A model generated the notes under the pieces. It saw only the letters and a program-made list of their open reading frames with translations, searched no databases and was not told the DNA's origin. 64,000 nt of DNA from Actinobacteria bacterium UBA6100 (GTDB lineage: Bacteria; Actinomycetota; Coriobacteriia; Anaerosomatales; Anaerosomataceae): NCBI GenBank assembly GCA_002423585.1, contig DIWS01000002.1, forward strand, positions 260,548 to 324,547, read 5' to 3'. Shown in pieces: positions 1-11,131 of the stretch (its first letter is position 1; each line of letters opens with the position of its first letter). A program made the position numbers and the translations under genes.

Positions 1-564
1 GACGCACAACCCACGTACTACTGGAGCGACGCCCGCATCACCCTCACGGCAACAGACGCGAGCACACAGGGCGTGAGGGCCGCGTACTACTCGGTCGATG
101 GCGGCCCGACGTACGCCGGCACGGTCGTGAACGTGCCGGCAGTCGACGGGGCGGTCCCGCACACCCTCACATTCTGGTCCGAGGATTGGTCGGGTAACGC
201 CGAGACGCCCAGCACCGTGGAGTTCACGATCGTCCGCCAGACGGGGACGATAAGGCTGGTGTGGGGCGACTCGGACGTTGAAGGGCAGCCCGGCCCCGAA
301 GCGGATGAGTCGGCGAGCTGGACCGTACGCCTCGGGGGCGCCACCGGCACCATCGTGGCCACCGGCAGCGCCACGGGTGAGGACTGGACCGGCGTGAACG
401 ACATCGTCGTCCCCGTGCGCGCGACGACCTACTACGTGCGGATCGACTACGAGTACTGGGAGTACCTGGGCTACCCGGCGGGTTGGGAACTGATCCCGGA
501 CACCGTGGTCTTCCCGAGTGTGGCCGTGACCGACGCAGGGGCCGTGGTCCGCCTGTCGTACTAG
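1..564 (+). CDS. C-terminal fragment of a large exported surface protein (Ig-like/chitobiase-C-terminal-like repeat)
   Basis: The reading frame is open from base 1, so the gene begins upstream of the window; 187 codons are visible before TAG. The first ~70 residues look like an Ig-like module with alternating aromatic/hydroxyl residues (motifs YYSVDGGP and FWSEDWSGN) that is common as a repeated domain in surface and multihaem proteins of anaerobes. The remainder is a second beta-rich domain ending in VVRLSY. No haem motif is visible in the fragment. The function of the whole protein cannot be told from the tail. Confidence 0.75.
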   Translation, partial: DAQPTYYWSDARITLTATDASTQGVRAAYYSVDGGPTYAGTVVNVPAVDGAVPHTLTFWSEDWSGNAETPSTVEFTIVRQTGTIRLVWGDSDVEGQPGPEADESASWTVRLGGATGTIVATGSATGEDWTGVNDIVVPVRATTYYVRIDYEYWEYLGYPAGWELIPDTVVFPSVAVTDAGAVVRLSY

Positions 565-667
565 CCCTGCCGGAGTGCCGGCCGGCGCTTCGAACGTGCG
601 CACTGTGCCACTCCCGTGTGTAATGATTCGCATGACAGCGGTTCGGTACACGAACGGGGGCACGACG

Positions 668-1312
668 ATGACGCGTACGCTATGGGTGCTTGTGGCAGTG
701 CTCGTGCTGGCGATGGTCGGCGCCGGCTGCTCGCCGGACGCCCAGGACACCGGCGGATCGCAGGGATCCGAAGACGCGACCACTGACACGAGCGTCGCCG
801 CCGAGAACGATGACGCAGCCGCTTCGGCGCCCGCCAGGCTCGCTCCCGAGACCGACGCGGAGAAGAACGCGCTCGTGACCGCCGAGACCGAAGAGGCCCG
901 ACTCTGGGGCAGCGGCGACACGGTCAACGGCACGCCGGTCGAGGGCGACCCGTTCCTGGTGGGCTACGGCGTGCTGCTCCACGACGGCACCACGCAGTAC
1001 CAGGTGGTGGTACTGGACGGCACCGTGCAGGGCTTCTTCGGCAACAAGGACGGGCTGCGGTACGTGGAAGCGCCGTTCGCGAACTTCAATCCAACGGTTG
1101 CGCCCGCCACCGCGCGGCAGACCGAGGCGTTCGAAGCCGCGAAGGCCGAGATCGCGAGCGTGAACCCCGGCGCCACGCAGGGCGGCATCGAGGTCTACTA
1201 CGTCTTCTATCCGTCGGCACTCGAGGGCACGTTCCCCAGCGTTGCCATCTACGCCTCGCCGTCACTCACCGCCAGCCTGTTCGCGAGCGGCGGAAGCTAC
1301 GGCTGGCGGTAG
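668..1312 (+). CDS. Predicted lipoprotein of unknown function
   Basis: 214 aa. I start it at the ATG followed by a clear lipoprotein signal peptide: MTRT, a hydrophobic run, then lipobox VGAGC with lipidated Cys21. An in-frame ATG further upstream gives a poor N-terminus. After the signal comes a ~30-residue Asp/Glu/Ser/Thr-rich linker, then a compact domain with no motif I recognise, ending SGGSYGWR. It is monocistronic, about 100 bp after the preceding gene and convergent with the ABC exporter. It probably acts at the outer face of the cytoplasmic membrane. Confidence 0.75.
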   Translation: MTRTLWVLVAVLVLAMVGAGCSPDAQDTGGSQGSEDATTDTSVAAENDDAAASAPARLAPETDAEKNALVTAETEEARLWGSGDTVNGTPVEGDPFLVGYGVLLHDGTTQYQVVVLDGTVQGFFGNKDGLRYVEAPFANFNPTVAPATARQTEAFEAAKAEIASVNPGATQGGIEVYYVFYPSALEGTFPSVAIYASPSLTASLFASGGSYGWR

Positions 1313-1337
1313 CAGCGGCCCGGGCGCGCCCTACCCC

Positions 1338-3254
1338 TTAGGTGCCCAAGTGCTGCCCGAGGTGATCGGCGGCTTCAGGCCCCGCACTCGGCCGGAACTG
1401 CGTGTGATAGAGCTCGGCGTACAGACCGCCGGCCTCAAGCAGCTCCTCGTGGCGCCCGCGCTCCACGATCGTGCCGCCGCTCACCACGAGGATCTGGTCG
1501 GCGTCGCGGATCGTTGAGAGCCGATGCGCGATCACGATGGACGTGCGCCCGGCGAGCGCGGTGGCGAGCGCGTTTTGCACCGCCACCTCGGACTCCGAGT
1601 CCAGGTGCGCCGTAGCCTCGTCGAGCACCACCACGTCGGGCGCCTTCAAGAGCAGCCGCGCGATGGCGATGCGCTGCTTCTCGCCGCCGGAGAGCCGGTA
1701 GCCGCGCTCGCCCACGAGCGTCTCGAGACCGTCGGGCAGCGAGTCCACCAGCGTGAGGATCTGCGCGCCGGCGAGCGCCTCACGGATCTCGGCCTCACTC
1801 GCATCCGGCTTCGCGTAGAGCAGGTTGGCGCGCAGCGTGTCGTGGAACAGGTGCGGATCCTGCGTGACCATGCTCACCACATCGCGGAGCGACTCGAGGC
1901 TGGCGTCGCGCACATCCGTGCCGCTCACGCGCACGGCGCCGCCGCGCACGTCGTACAGGCGCGGGATGAGGTAGCTCATCGTGGTCTTGCCCGAGCCTGA
2001 CGGCCCCACGAGGGCCACCAGCCGCCCCGGCTCGGCGGTGAAGCTCACGTCGTGCAGGACCACCTGGGTGGCGGCGGTCTCGGGAAGGCCGATCCCCTCG
2101 AGCGATGCGAGCGACACCTCGCTACGCGCCGGGTAGGAGAACTCCACGTGGTCGAACTCCACGCGCGCCGGGCCCCGCGGGATGGCCACCGCGTCGGGCT
2201 TCTCGGGCACCTGGGTGGGCAGGTCGAGCACCTCAAAGACGCGCTCGAAGCTCACCAGCGCCGTCATCACGTCCACCTGCATGTTGGAGAGCGACGTGAG
2301 CGGCCCGTACAACCGGTTGAGGTACGCGGTGAGCGCCACCACGGTACCCACGTCGAGTACGCCGCGGACCGACAGCACGCCGCCCCACCCGTAGACGAGC
2401 GCGGTGGCGAGCGAGGCCGAAAGCATGAGCGAGATGAAGAACACGCGGCCGTACAGCCCGCGGGTGATGGCGATGTCGCGCACGCGGCCCGCCTTACCGG
2501 CGAACCCGTCGTCCTCGGCCTCGGCATGGCCGAAGAGCTTCACCAGCAGCGCGCCGGACACGTTGAAGCGCTCCACCATCGTGGTGTTCATCTCGGCGAT
2601 GAGGTCGTAGCGCTCGCGCGTGATGCGCTGGATGCGCCGCCCGAGCCAGCGTGCCGGCAGCGCGAAGAGCGGCACCACCACGAGCGCCACGAGCGTGAGC
2701 TGCCAGGAGAGCACGAACATCGCGGTGAGCACGAACGCCACCCGGAGCAGGTTGCCCACCACCGAGGAGAGCACGTCGGAAAGCGCCTGCTGCGCGCCCT
2801 CCACGTCGCTGTTGAGGCGGCTGACGAGCGCGCCCGTCTGCGTGCGCACGAAAAACGCGAGCCCCATGCGCTGCACGTGCGAGTACACCTGCGTGCGCAT
2901 GTCGAACATCAGGCCCTCGCCCATGCGCAGCGACACCCAGCGCTGCACCATCAGCACGCCGGCGTCCACCACCGCGATGCCGGCCACGAGTGCCGCCAGC
3001 CGGATCACGAGGCCCGCGTCACCGCCGAGGATGCCGCGGTTGATGATCTCGCGGTAGATGAGCGGGTCAACGGCACCGATGGCCGCCTCGAACGACACCA
3101 GCGCGAGGAACGCGGCCAGAAGCCCACGGTACGGCCGCAGCATGCCGAAGATGCGCCGCGCGGTGCCGGGCGCCACCTTCATGTCTTTGACGGAGGCGTC
3201 GCGCTTGAGCGACTGGAGGGTGCTGTGCCCTCCCATGCCGGGGCTCACGCCCAT
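1338..3254 (-). CDS. ABC exporter, fused permease/ATPase (MsbA/MdlB type)
   Basis: 638 aa, the usual size for a half-transporter that works as a homodimer. A six-helix transmembrane domain occupies about residues 40-340, with the nucleotide-binding domain from about 365. Walker A GPSGSGKTT, signature LSGGE and Walker B VVVLDEATAHLD are all intact, followed by the switch histidine in IAHRLSTI. The start ATG has a good ribosome site (GGGAGG, 4-5 bases upstream). Substrates of this family range from lipids to drugs and peptides, and nothing here decides. It lies 30 bp downstream of the peptide transporter operon and may be co-transcribed. Confidence 0.9.
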   Translation of the reverse strand: MGVSPGMGGHSTLQSLKRDASVKDMKVAPGTARRIFGMLRPYRGLLAAFLALVSFEAAIGAVDPLIYREIINRGILGGDAGLVIRLAALVAGIAVVDAGVLMVQRWVSLRMGEGLMFDMRTQVYSHVQRMGLAFFVRTQTGALVSRLNSDVEGAQQALSDVLSSVVGNLLRVAFVLTAMFVLSWQLTLVALVVVPLFALPARWLGRRIQRITRERYDLIAEMNTTMVERFNVSGALLVKLFGHAEAEDDGFAGKAGRVRDIAITRGLYGRVFFISLMLSASLATALVYGWGGVLSVRGVLDVGTVVALTAYLNRLYGPLTSLSNMQVDVMTALVSFERVFEVLDLPTQVPEKPDAVAIPRGPARVEFDHVEFSYPARSEVSLASLEGIGLPETAATQVVLHDVSFTAEPGRLVALVGPSGSGKTTMSYLIPRLYDVRGGAVRVSGTDVRDASLESLRDVVSMVTQDPHLFHDTLRANLLYAKPDASEAEIREALAGAQILTLVDSLPDGLETLVGERGYRLSGGEKQRIAIARLLLKAPDVVVLDEATAHLDSESEVAVQNALATALAGRTSIVIAHRLSTIRDADQILVVSGGTIVERGRHEELLEAGGLYAELYHTQFRPSAGPEAADHLGQHLGT

Positions 3255-3284
3255 CGGTCCTCCCCGCTTCTCAGGCCGGGACCT

Positions 3285-4267
<983 letters not shown>

Positions 4268-4271
<4 letters not shown>

Positions 4272-5302
4272 TCGGCCACCTCCTCGGGCGCGGGGGCGGG
4301 CGCCGCGGGGGCGGCGGTCACGTCCACAAAGCAGCGGAGCTTGCGGCCATCGGCGCGCTCCACAAGCGGCGGCATCTCGCACGCGCACCGCTCGATGCGG
4401 TGATCGCAGCGCGGCGCGAATGCGCAGCCCGTGGGCAGGTTGAGCGGATTGGGCACCATGCCGCGGATCATGTAGAGCGGCTCGTCGGTCTCCTCGGCAT
4501 CCATGCCCGGGATCGACGCCAGCAGCCCGAGCGTATACGGGTGCAGCGGCTGCTCGAAGAGCGCCTCGGCGGCCGCTTCCTCCACTACCTGACCGCAGTA
4601 CATCACGACCACCCGGTCGGCGGTCTCGGCCACCACGCCGAGGTCGTGGGTGATGAGGATCACGGCCATGCCGATCTTGCGCCGCAGCTCGGAGAGCAGC
4701 GCGAGGATCTGCGCCTGGATGGTCACATCGAGCGCCGTGGTGGGCTCGTCGGCGATGAGCAGGTCCGGGTCGCACGCGAGCGCCATCGCGGTCATGACGC
4801 GCTGGCGCATGCCGCCGCTCATCTGGTGCGGGTAGTCCTTGATGCGCTTCTCGGCCGAAGGGATCCCCACCAGTCGCAGCATTTCGATGGCGCGCTCGGT
4901 GGCTCCCTTCTTGTCGAGCTTCATGTGCGTGCGGATGCTCTCGGTGAGCTGGTCCTCGATCGTGAAGACCGGGTTGAGGCTCGTCATCGGCTCCTGGAAG
5001 ATCATCGAGATGTGGTTGCCGCGCACGTCGCGCATCTCCCGCGTTGACAGCGCGAGCAGATCGTCGCCCTTGTAGATGACCTCGCCCGCCGTCACGCGGC
5101 CGGGCGCCTGCAGCAGGCGCATCACGGAGAGCGCGGCCACGCTCTTGCCCGAGCCGCTCTCGCCAACGATCGCGAGCACTTCGCCCTCACGCACGGTGAA
5201 GCTCACGTCACGGACGGCCTGCACCGTGCCGCGCTTCATCTCGAAGTCGGTCGAGAGACCCTTCACGTCGAGCAGCGTCTTGGCTTCGGCGGGTGTCGTC
5301 AT
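4268..5302 (-). CDS. oppD: Oligopeptide/dipeptide ABC transporter ATP-binding protein OppD/DppD
   Basis: 344 aa starting at MTTPAEAK, where the conserved N-terminus begins. Walker [10 protein letters not shown], signature MSGGMRQR and Walker [13 protein letters not shown] are intact. The C-terminal oligopeptide-ABC extension has the usual Cys cluster (CAFAPRC, CACEMP). It lies 10 bp after oppC and overlaps oppF by 4 bp. OppD and OppF form the heterodimeric ATPase of the peptide importer. Confidence 0.92.
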
Positions 5303-5312
5303 CGGCCAGCCC

Positions 5313-6305
5313 TTACTTGATCCGCGCGCGGGGGTCGAGCGCATCGCGCAGACCGTCCCCGAGCAGGTTGAATGCGAGCACGGTGGCGGTGATCGCCATA
5401 CCCGGATACAGCAGCGTGTGCGGCGCCTGGAAGATGAAGCCGCGAGCACGGCCGAGCATGTCGCCCCACTCGGGCTGTGGCGGTTGAACGCCGAGGCCGA
5501 GGAAGCCGAGCGCGGCGGTGTCGAGGATCGCGCTCGAGATGCCGAGCGTGGCGCGCACGATGATCACCGACAGCGCGTTGGGCAGCACGTGGCGGAAGAT
5601 GATGCGAGCGTCGGAGAGCCCCACCACGTGCGCGGCGGCGATGTAGTCGTTCTCCTTGATCGACAGGATGTTGCCGCGCACGATGCGCGCATACTCGGGA
5701 ATCGACACCAGTCCGATGGCGATCACCGCCTTGTCGATGCCCTTGCCCAGCGCCGCCATCAGCGTGATCGCGAGCAGGATCGACGGGATGGCGAGCATCA
5801 TGTCCATCACGCGCATGATCACCGTGTCCACCCAACCGCCGGCGTAGCCGGCGATCGCGCCGAGGATGATGCCCGTGGTGAGCGCGATCGACACCGCGAG
5901 CAGGCCCACCGTGAGCGACACGCGTGTGCCTGCGATCACCCGGCTGAAGATGTCCATGCCGAGCTGATCGGTGCCGAACCAGTGCTGCGCGCTCGGCGTC
6001 TGCAGCGCGCTCGACATGTCGGTCTCGATCGGGTTGTAGGGCGTGAGGTACGGGCCGAGGATCGCCACGAGCACCAGGAACACGATGAAGATGAGGCTCA
6101 CGAGCGCCGCGCGGTTGGCGCGCAGGCTCCGCCACATCTCGAGCCACTGGTTCTCCGGCTTCTCGTGCAGCGTCTCGTCGTAATCGGGGACCGGGATCTC
6201 GCCGTCGGGCAATGCGATGCCCATCGCGAACGTCTCGTCGGCCTTCTGGCTCTCGCTTCCCATCGTTGGGACCTCATCGAGGGAGGATTGGTTCCACTCG
6301 CTCAT
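5313..6305 (-). CDS. oppC: Oligopeptide/dipeptide ABC transporter permease OppC/DppC
   Basis: 330 aa. An unusually long cytoplasmic N-terminus of roughly 80 acidic residues precedes the first membrane helix (LVSLIFIVFLVLVAILG), so the family's core starts late. The periplasmic loop with FGTDQLGMDIFSR and the EAA loop (EYARIVRGNIL..AAHVVGLSD) that contacts the ATPases are recognisable. It is separated from oppB by 2 bp and pairs with it to form the channel. Confidence 0.92.
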   Translation of the reverse strand: MSEWNQSSLDEVPTMGSESQKADETFAMGIALPDGEIPVPDYDETLHEKPENQWLEMWRSLRANRAALVSLIFIVFLVLVAILGPYLTPYNPIETDMSSALQTPSAQHWFGTDQLGMDIFSRVIAGTRVSLTVGLLAVSIALTTGIILGAIAGYAGGWVDTVIMRVMDMMLAIPSILLAITLMAALGKGIDKAVIAIGLVSIPEYARIVRGNILSIKENDYIAAAHVVGLSDARIIFRHVLPNALSVIIVRATLGISSAILDTAALGFLGLGVQPPQPEWGDMLGRARGFIFQAPHTLLYPGMAITATVLAFNLLGDGLRDALDPRARIK

Positions 6306-6307
6306 GG

Positions 6308-7327
6308 CTACCGCTCCTTCTTCGACGAGTACTTGATGCGCGGATCGAGGTAGGCGTACGCGAGGTCGGCCACCAGGTTGATGGTGACGAAGATGACCGC
6401 GACCAGGAGCACGATGCCCTGGACCACGGGAAAGTCCGATTTGAGGATGCAGTCGACCGTGAACTTACCGATGCCCGGCCACGAGAACACGCTCTCGGTG
6501 AGCAGCGCGCCGCCGAGTAGGGATCCGAACTGCAGGCCGATGACGGTGGTCACCGGGATCAACGAGGGGCGCAGCGCATGCTTGGCGATGACCTTCGTCT
6601 CGGTGATGCCCTTGGCGCGCGCCGTGCGGATGTAGTCCTGGCCGAGCGTCTCGAGCATCGATGAGCGCGTCATCCGGGTGATGATCGCCATCGAGTACAT
6701 GCCGAGCGCCAGTGCCGGCAGGATGAGGTGGTTGAGGGCGTTGCTGAACGCCTCGCCGTCGCCGGCGATGAGCGCATCGATCATGTAGAAGCCGGTCACC
6801 TCGGCGGGCTTGAGGAGCACGTCGATGCGGCCGCCCGAGGGGAACCAGTGCAGGAAGCCACTGAAGAACATGATGAACAGGATGCCGAGCCAGAAGATGG
6901 GGATCGACACTCCCACGAGTGCGAAGAGCGAGCCGGCCGCGTCGAAGATGGAGTTCTTCTTCACCGCAGCCATCACGCCGAGCCCGATGCCGATGATCGA
7001 CGCGAAGACGATCGCGGCCACCGCGAGTTCGATGGTGGCCGGGAAGCGCGCGAAGATCTCATCGGTCACGGCCGACTTGGTGTAGTACGAGGTGCCGAGG
7101 TCGCCCTTGAGGGCGCCCGAGATGTACGCGAAGTACTGGGTGACCACCGGGTCGTTGAGGCCGTTGGCCTCACGCCAGGCCTGCATCGACTCCTCGTTGG
7201 CGTGCTGGCCGAGGACGATGGGCGCGGGGTCGGGAGAGAAGACCCGCATCAGCGAGAACACGATGATGGAAACCCCGATCATCACGGGGAGGACCATCAG
7301 CACTCTCTTGATGACGTATTTCAGCAT
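6308..7327 (-). CDS. oppB: Oligopeptide/dipeptide ABC transporter permease OppB/DppB
   Basis: 339 aa with a classical N-terminus (MLKYVIKRVLMVLPVMIGV) and six predicted helices. The EAA loop reads LGQDYIRTARAKGITE, and the C-terminus ends YLDPRIKY as usual for the family. It is the first gene after the intercistronic hairpin that follows the binding-protein gene. Confidence 0.92.
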   Translation of the reverse strand: MLKYVIKRVLMVLPVMIGVSIIVFSLMRVFSPDPAPIVLGQHANEESMQAWREANGLNDPVVTQYFAYISGALKGDLGTSYYTKSAVTDEIFARFPATIELAVAAIVFASIIGIGLGVMAAVKKNSIFDAAGSLFALVGVSIPIFWLGILFIMFFSGFLHWFPSGGRIDVLLKPAEVTGFYMIDALIAGDGEAFSNALNHLILPALALGMYSMAIITRMTRSSMLETLGQDYIRTARAKGITETKVIAKHALRPSLIPVTTVIGLQFGSLLGGALLTESVFSWPGIGKFTVDCILKSDFPVVQGIVLLVAVIFVTINLVADLAYAYLDPRIKYSSKKER

Positions 7328-7357
7328 GGAGTGAGGCTCTCGTGGAGTCTGTGAACG

Positions 7358-7397
7358 GTGCAGCCGGGAATCGCAGGTGCGCGGTTCCCGGCTGCAC
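7358..7397 (-). terminator. Intercistronic stem-loop between oppA and oppB
   Basis: Perfect 13-bp inverted repeat, GTGCAGCCGGGAA at 7358-7370 and TTCCCGGCTGCAC at 7385-7397, with a 14-nt loop. There is no U-tract on the minus strand, so it is more likely a partial terminator or 3' end stabiliser that keeps oppA mRNA in excess over oppBCDF than a full stop. Confidence 0.7.
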
Positions 7398-7421
7398 GCG
7401 CTCTATTCGCCAGAAGTGGTG

Positions 7422-9002
7422 CTATTCAGCTTCGACGACCACGTTCTTGAGGAACACGTTACCGGTCACGTGATAGTTGAAGCCCGAGACCTGCGGGCGG
7501 TACGCGGCGAGCGTCTTGGCGTGGCTGATGGGCAGCCAGATGGCCTGCTCGGCGGCGTACTTCTCGAGGTCGCCGTAGGCAGCATCGCGCTCGGCGCCGT
7601 TGGGCAGCTCGAGTGCGGACTTGATGCCTGCGATGTAGGTCGGATCCTGCCAACGAGCGATGTTCATGCTCGGGTCAGGGTCGGAGAGAAGGTTCAGGAA
7701 GTTGTCCGGGTCGCCGTTGTCGCCGATCCAGCCGTAGAAGGCGATGTCGTAGTCGCCGCCCTTGACCTTCTCCTTGTAGGTGGTCCAGTCGTACGTGTCG
7801 ATGGTGCACTCCACGCCGACCTTCTGCAGGTAGCCCTGGATCGCGGTGGCCAGCGCAACACCGGTGGCGGCGTTGTACGGGCGCGGGTTGGTGTACGCGA
7901 TCATGTGGACCTTGGTGATACCGGCGGCGGCAAGACCGGCCTTGGCGGCGGCCTCGTCGTACGAAACCTGCTTCACGGTGTCGTCAAAGCCGGGAACGAA
8001 GCTGGGCAGGATCGTCTCGGCAACTTCCGAGTAGCCCTGGTAGAGGCTCGCAACGAGCTCTTCGCGATCGATGGCCTGCGAGAACGCGGTGCGGGCTTCC
8101 TTGGAGGCGAACATCGAGGTAGTGGTGTTGTACGCCATGTAGTTGACGTTCATACCGGCGGCCTCGAACAGCTCGTCGCCACCCTCGGCAACCTGGTCCA
8201 CGACGGTCGCGTCGATGCCGTCGATCATGTCGACCTCACCGTTGTTGAGCGCGAGCACGCGGGCCGAGTTGTCGGCGATGAAGCGGAAGATGACGTTCTT
8301 GGTCTTGGCGGGCTCGCCCCAGTAGTCCTCGTTGCGGACGAGGACGACGTTCTCGCCCTTGTTCCACTCGACGAACGTGTAGGGACCGGTGCCGACCGGT
8401 GCCTCCATGACGGAGTTGTTGCCGGCCTCGAGCGCGGTCGGGCTCACGATCGGAGCGGCCATGCTCATGGCCAGGTTCGCCAGGAACGCGGTGTTGGGGG
8501 CCGTGAGGTTGATCTTCACGGTGTAGTCGTCAACGACCTCCACGTCCTTGACCGAACCGAACACGAAGCCCGCATAGCCCATGTCCTCGGTGACGAGCGG
8601 GGGCAGCTGGCGATCGATGTTGAACTTCACGGCCTCGGCGTTGAAGTCGGTGCCGTCATGGAACTTGACGCCCTCTTTCAGCTCGAAGGTGTAGCTCAGA
8701 CCGTCGTCGCTGATCTCCCACGACTCGGCCAGGCAGGGCTCCACCTCGGTAGAATCCTCGTTGTACTTCAGAAGACCCTCGTAGATGTTGACGATGATCT
8801 TGGAGGACTCGCCGTCATCTACGAGCGCCGGGTCCAGACCACGCGGGTCCGCGCCCTGTGCGTACGTGAACGTGTCGACGGTGGTCGCCTCAGTGGTGTC
8901 CTCAGTCGCATCGTCATCGCTTTCCGCGGCGCAGCCCGCGAGGGCGGCCGTGAACAGAGCGAAGACGAGCATGAGCGCGAGGAAGCGAGCAGACCTCTTC
9001 AT
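7422..9002 (-). CDS. oppA: Peptide-binding lipoprotein OppA/DppA (SBP family 5)
   Basis: 526 aa. The start is the ATG of MKRSARF, with a GAAAGAAGGG ribosome site about 8 bases upstream. The lipobox LAGC gives lipidated Cys24, followed by an acidic linker. The body is typical of family 5 extracellular solute-binding proteins, including the region around YTFELKEGVKFHDGTDF and the GTGPY motif. It captures peptides outside the membrane and hands them to OppBC. It is the first gene of the operon oppA-B-C-D-F, the expected order. Confidence 0.93.
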   Translation of the reverse strand: MKRSARFLALMLVFALFTAALAGCAAESDDDATEDTTEATTVDTFTYAQGADPRGLDPALVDDGESSKIIVNIYEGLLKYNEDSTEVEPCLAESWEISDDGLSYTFELKEGVKFHDGTDFNAEAVKFNIDRQLPPLVTEDMGYAGFVFGSVKDVEVVDDYTVKINLTAPNTAFLANLAMSMAAPIVSPTALEAGNNSVMEAPVGTGPYTFVEWNKGENVVLVRNEDYWGEPAKTKNVIFRFIADNSARVLALNNGEVDMIDGIDATVVDQVAEGGDELFEAAGMNVNYMAYNTTTSMFASKEARTAFSQAIDREELVASLYQGYSEVAETILPSFVPGFDDTVKQVSYDEAAAKAGLAAAGITKVHMIAYTNPRPYNAATGVALATAIQGYLQKVGVECTIDTYDWTTYKEKVKGGDYDIAFYGWIGDNGDPDNFLNLLSDPDPSMNIARWQDPTYIAGIKSALELPNGAERDAAYGDLEKYAAEQAIWLPISHAKTLAAYRPQVSGFNYHVTGNVFLKNVVVEAE

Positions 9003-9167
9003 ATCCCATCCCTTCTTTCCTTGACGTGCTATCACACGCTGGTCAACGCCCGGTGGACGATGATTCTTTGAAGTGTAGCGCACGCTTCATGTGTGAGGAA
9101 CGTTAAATGCACTACGAACGGGCGATGATTCATGCGGCGGCGTTCAGCAGCCGACCCGTTGCACTGA

Positions 9168-10334
9168 TCACCGACCTTCGAGCGCAGCTATGATGCGGTC
9201 GACCGCCTCGTCGAGGAGCGCCCGAGTAGTGGCGAAGTTGAGTCGCGCGAAGCCTCTGCCGTGCTCTCCGAAGTCGGGCCCGGGACCGAGCGCAACCTTC
9301 GCGTTGGCGAGCAGCCACCCCGCCGGATCGTCGCCGAGATCGTATGCGCGCAGGTCGAGCCACGCGAGGTAGGTCGCCTCTGGCGTGGTCGCGCCCACGC
9401 CGGGCAGCTCGGCTGCAAGACGTGCCATCAGATGATCGCGCTGTGCCTCGAGGAAGACGATCGTCTCATCCACCCACGGCCCGCCCTCGGTCCACGCGAT
9501 GTGTGTGGCGATCGCGCCCGGTGAGCCCGCCGCACCGAGGAGATGCGCCGGCAACTCGGCGATGCGGCGCTCGATCTCCGAGACGCCGATGTGTGCCACG
9601 GCGCAGCGCAGGCCGGCCATGTTGAAGGTCTTGCTGGCCGCGGCGGCGGTGATGGTGCGCGCCTCGGCAGCACCCGAGAGCGAGGCGAACGGGGTGTGAT
9701 GCGAACCGGAGAACACCACATCGGCCCAGATCTCGTCGCTGATCACGAGCAGGTCGTGGCGCTCGGCAACCTCGGCCACTGCCGAGAGCTCTTCGCGTGT
9801 GAAGACACGCCCCGTGGGGTTATGCGGACTGCATAAGAGCAGCGCAGTGGTGCGGTCGTCGATGCACGCTTCGAGACGCGCGGCGTCGATACGCCAGCCG
9901 GCGGGGTCGAGCGGGCAATCCACCACACGGCGACCGATGCCCGTGATGCACTCGAAGAACGGCGGGTAGACGGGCGTCAGCAGCACCACGCCATCGCCCG
10001 GCTGCGTGCCGAGCCACAGCGCCAGATCGACCGCCTGGAGCACGTCGCAGAACACGCGCACGTGGCTCTCGTTCGGCCACCAGCCATGCCGCTCGGCCAT
10101 CCAGCGCGAGAACGTCGCCGGGATCGCCGACGCCGCCTGGAAGTGATAGCCGAAGTCGCCTCGCTCCACGAGCGCGGAGAGCGCATCGCGCACCACCGGT
10201 GCGGTGGGGAGATCCATGTCTGCGATCCAGCACGGCAGCACGTCCGCGGGAAAGCGGCTCCACTTCACGCCGGCGCTGCATCGCAGCCGCGCGAGGTCAG
10301 CGGAGAGCTGTGAGTCGTGCGGCTCGGCGGTCAT
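9168..10334 (-). CDS. MalY/PatB-family PLP-dependent C-S lyase or aminotransferase
   Basis: 388 aa, fold type I PLP enzyme. N-terminal CWIADMDLPTAP and the FGYHFQ-type region are typical of the MalY/PatB (cystathionine beta-lyase) branch. SPHNPTGRV and SDEIWADVVF precede the PLP lysine in AAASKTFNMAGLR. The likely reaction is beta-elimination of cystathionine or cysteine giving thiol, pyruvate and ammonia, but aminotransferase activity cannot be excluded. It is a single gene on the minus strand, about 165 bp upstream of oppA; the gap holds only the probable oppA promoter (TACACT at 9072-9077, reverse). Confidence 0.85.
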   Translation of the reverse strand: MTAEPHDSQLSADLARLRCSAGVKWSRFPADVLPCWIADMDLPTAPVVRDALSALVERGDFGYHFQAASAIPATFSRWMAERHGWWPNESHVRVFCDVLQAVDLALWLGTQPGDGVVLLTPVYPPFFECITGIGRRVVDCPLDPAGWRIDAARLEACIDDRTTALLLCSPHNPTGRVFTREELSAVAEVAERHDLLVISDEIWADVVFSGSHHTPFASLSGAAEARTITAAAASKTFNMAGLRCAVAHIGVSEIERRIAELPAHLLGAAGSPGAIATHIAWTEGGPWVDETIVFLEAQRDHLMARLAAELPGVGATTPEATYLAWLDLRAYDLGDDPAGWLLANAKVALGPGPDFGEHGRGFARLNFATTRALLDEAVDRIIAALEGR

Positions 10335-10396
10335 GCGGGCTCCTTCGACGTGGCGGTCCGCGTCAAGGATACCCCTCCGCACCACCGGATAGCCCG

Positions 10397-10990
10397 TCAG
10401 CGCGGTATTCGTCTCCCCGGATGGAGGATATGCTCGGCAGCGAAGGCCACACGCGGATAGATGGCGGCCTGCTCCTTGGAGAAGGCATCGTCGCCCTGCG
10501 TCATCGCGATCGAAACGGCAGGTGCAGCAGCCAGCGTGCATCGACGCAGGAGCACGAGCGGGATGCCACCGAAGACCACCGCATTGAGCAGGCCCGCGGC
10601 GAGCCCGACCACAAGAGTCGCTGTCGATGCGATGGCGATCGCAGTCCAGAACGGCCAGCCACCGTCCAGGACACCACCCGCGATGCTATGGAACCCGGCA
10701 TGTGTGAACGACTCCGTCAGGCGGGTCTGTATCGGTATCCACATGAACAACCCCACGGTGCAGACGGTGGTCGCGACAAGTCCGGCGCCGAAGCGCCGCC
10801 CTGCGATCCATGCACCGACTTCTGCGTCAGCAAGCCTCGCCGCATCGACTCCTGTCGCGGCGTCGACCTTCACGCCCACGAACCTTGCGAGCGGCACCCA
10901 AAGCGACACCGGCCCGCCGAAGACGAGTCGCAGCGACCAGCCCTCCGCATGACCGATCGTGCACGGTGGCCTCTCAGGAGTAGCGCTCAT
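10397..10990 (-). CDS. Integral membrane protein of unknown function
   Basis: 197 aa. Residues 1-70 are soluble and contain VSLWVPLARFVGVKVDAATG. At least two long hydrophobic stretches follow (around residues 70-90 and 115-150). The C-terminus is cytoplasmic-looking and basic. I do not recognise the family. It sits between a PLP enzyme and the three-helix membrane protein at 11132, both on the same strand but separated by 60-140 bp gaps. Confidence 0.6.
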   Translation of the reverse strand: MSATPERPPCTIGHAEGWSLRLVFGGPVSLWVPLARFVGVKVDAATGVDAARLADAEVGAWIAGRRFGAGLVATTVCTVGLFMWIPIQTRLTESFTHAGFHSIAGGVLDGGWPFWTAIAIASTATLVVGLAAGLLNAVVFGGIPLVLLRRCTLAAAPAVSIAMTQGDDAFSKEQAAIYPRVAFAAEHILHPGRRIPR

Positions 10991-11131
10991 CTATGGAATG
11001 CCTCTCGCTTCGGCGGCCCCTGCTCCTATGCATCGGCTGATGGGGCAGGATGCTTGATGTGGTTTCGCGGCACCGTGCAGAGATCGAGAGTGCCTGCGCC
11101 TTGCCCAACGCGCTTAGCCGATCCTGGCGCG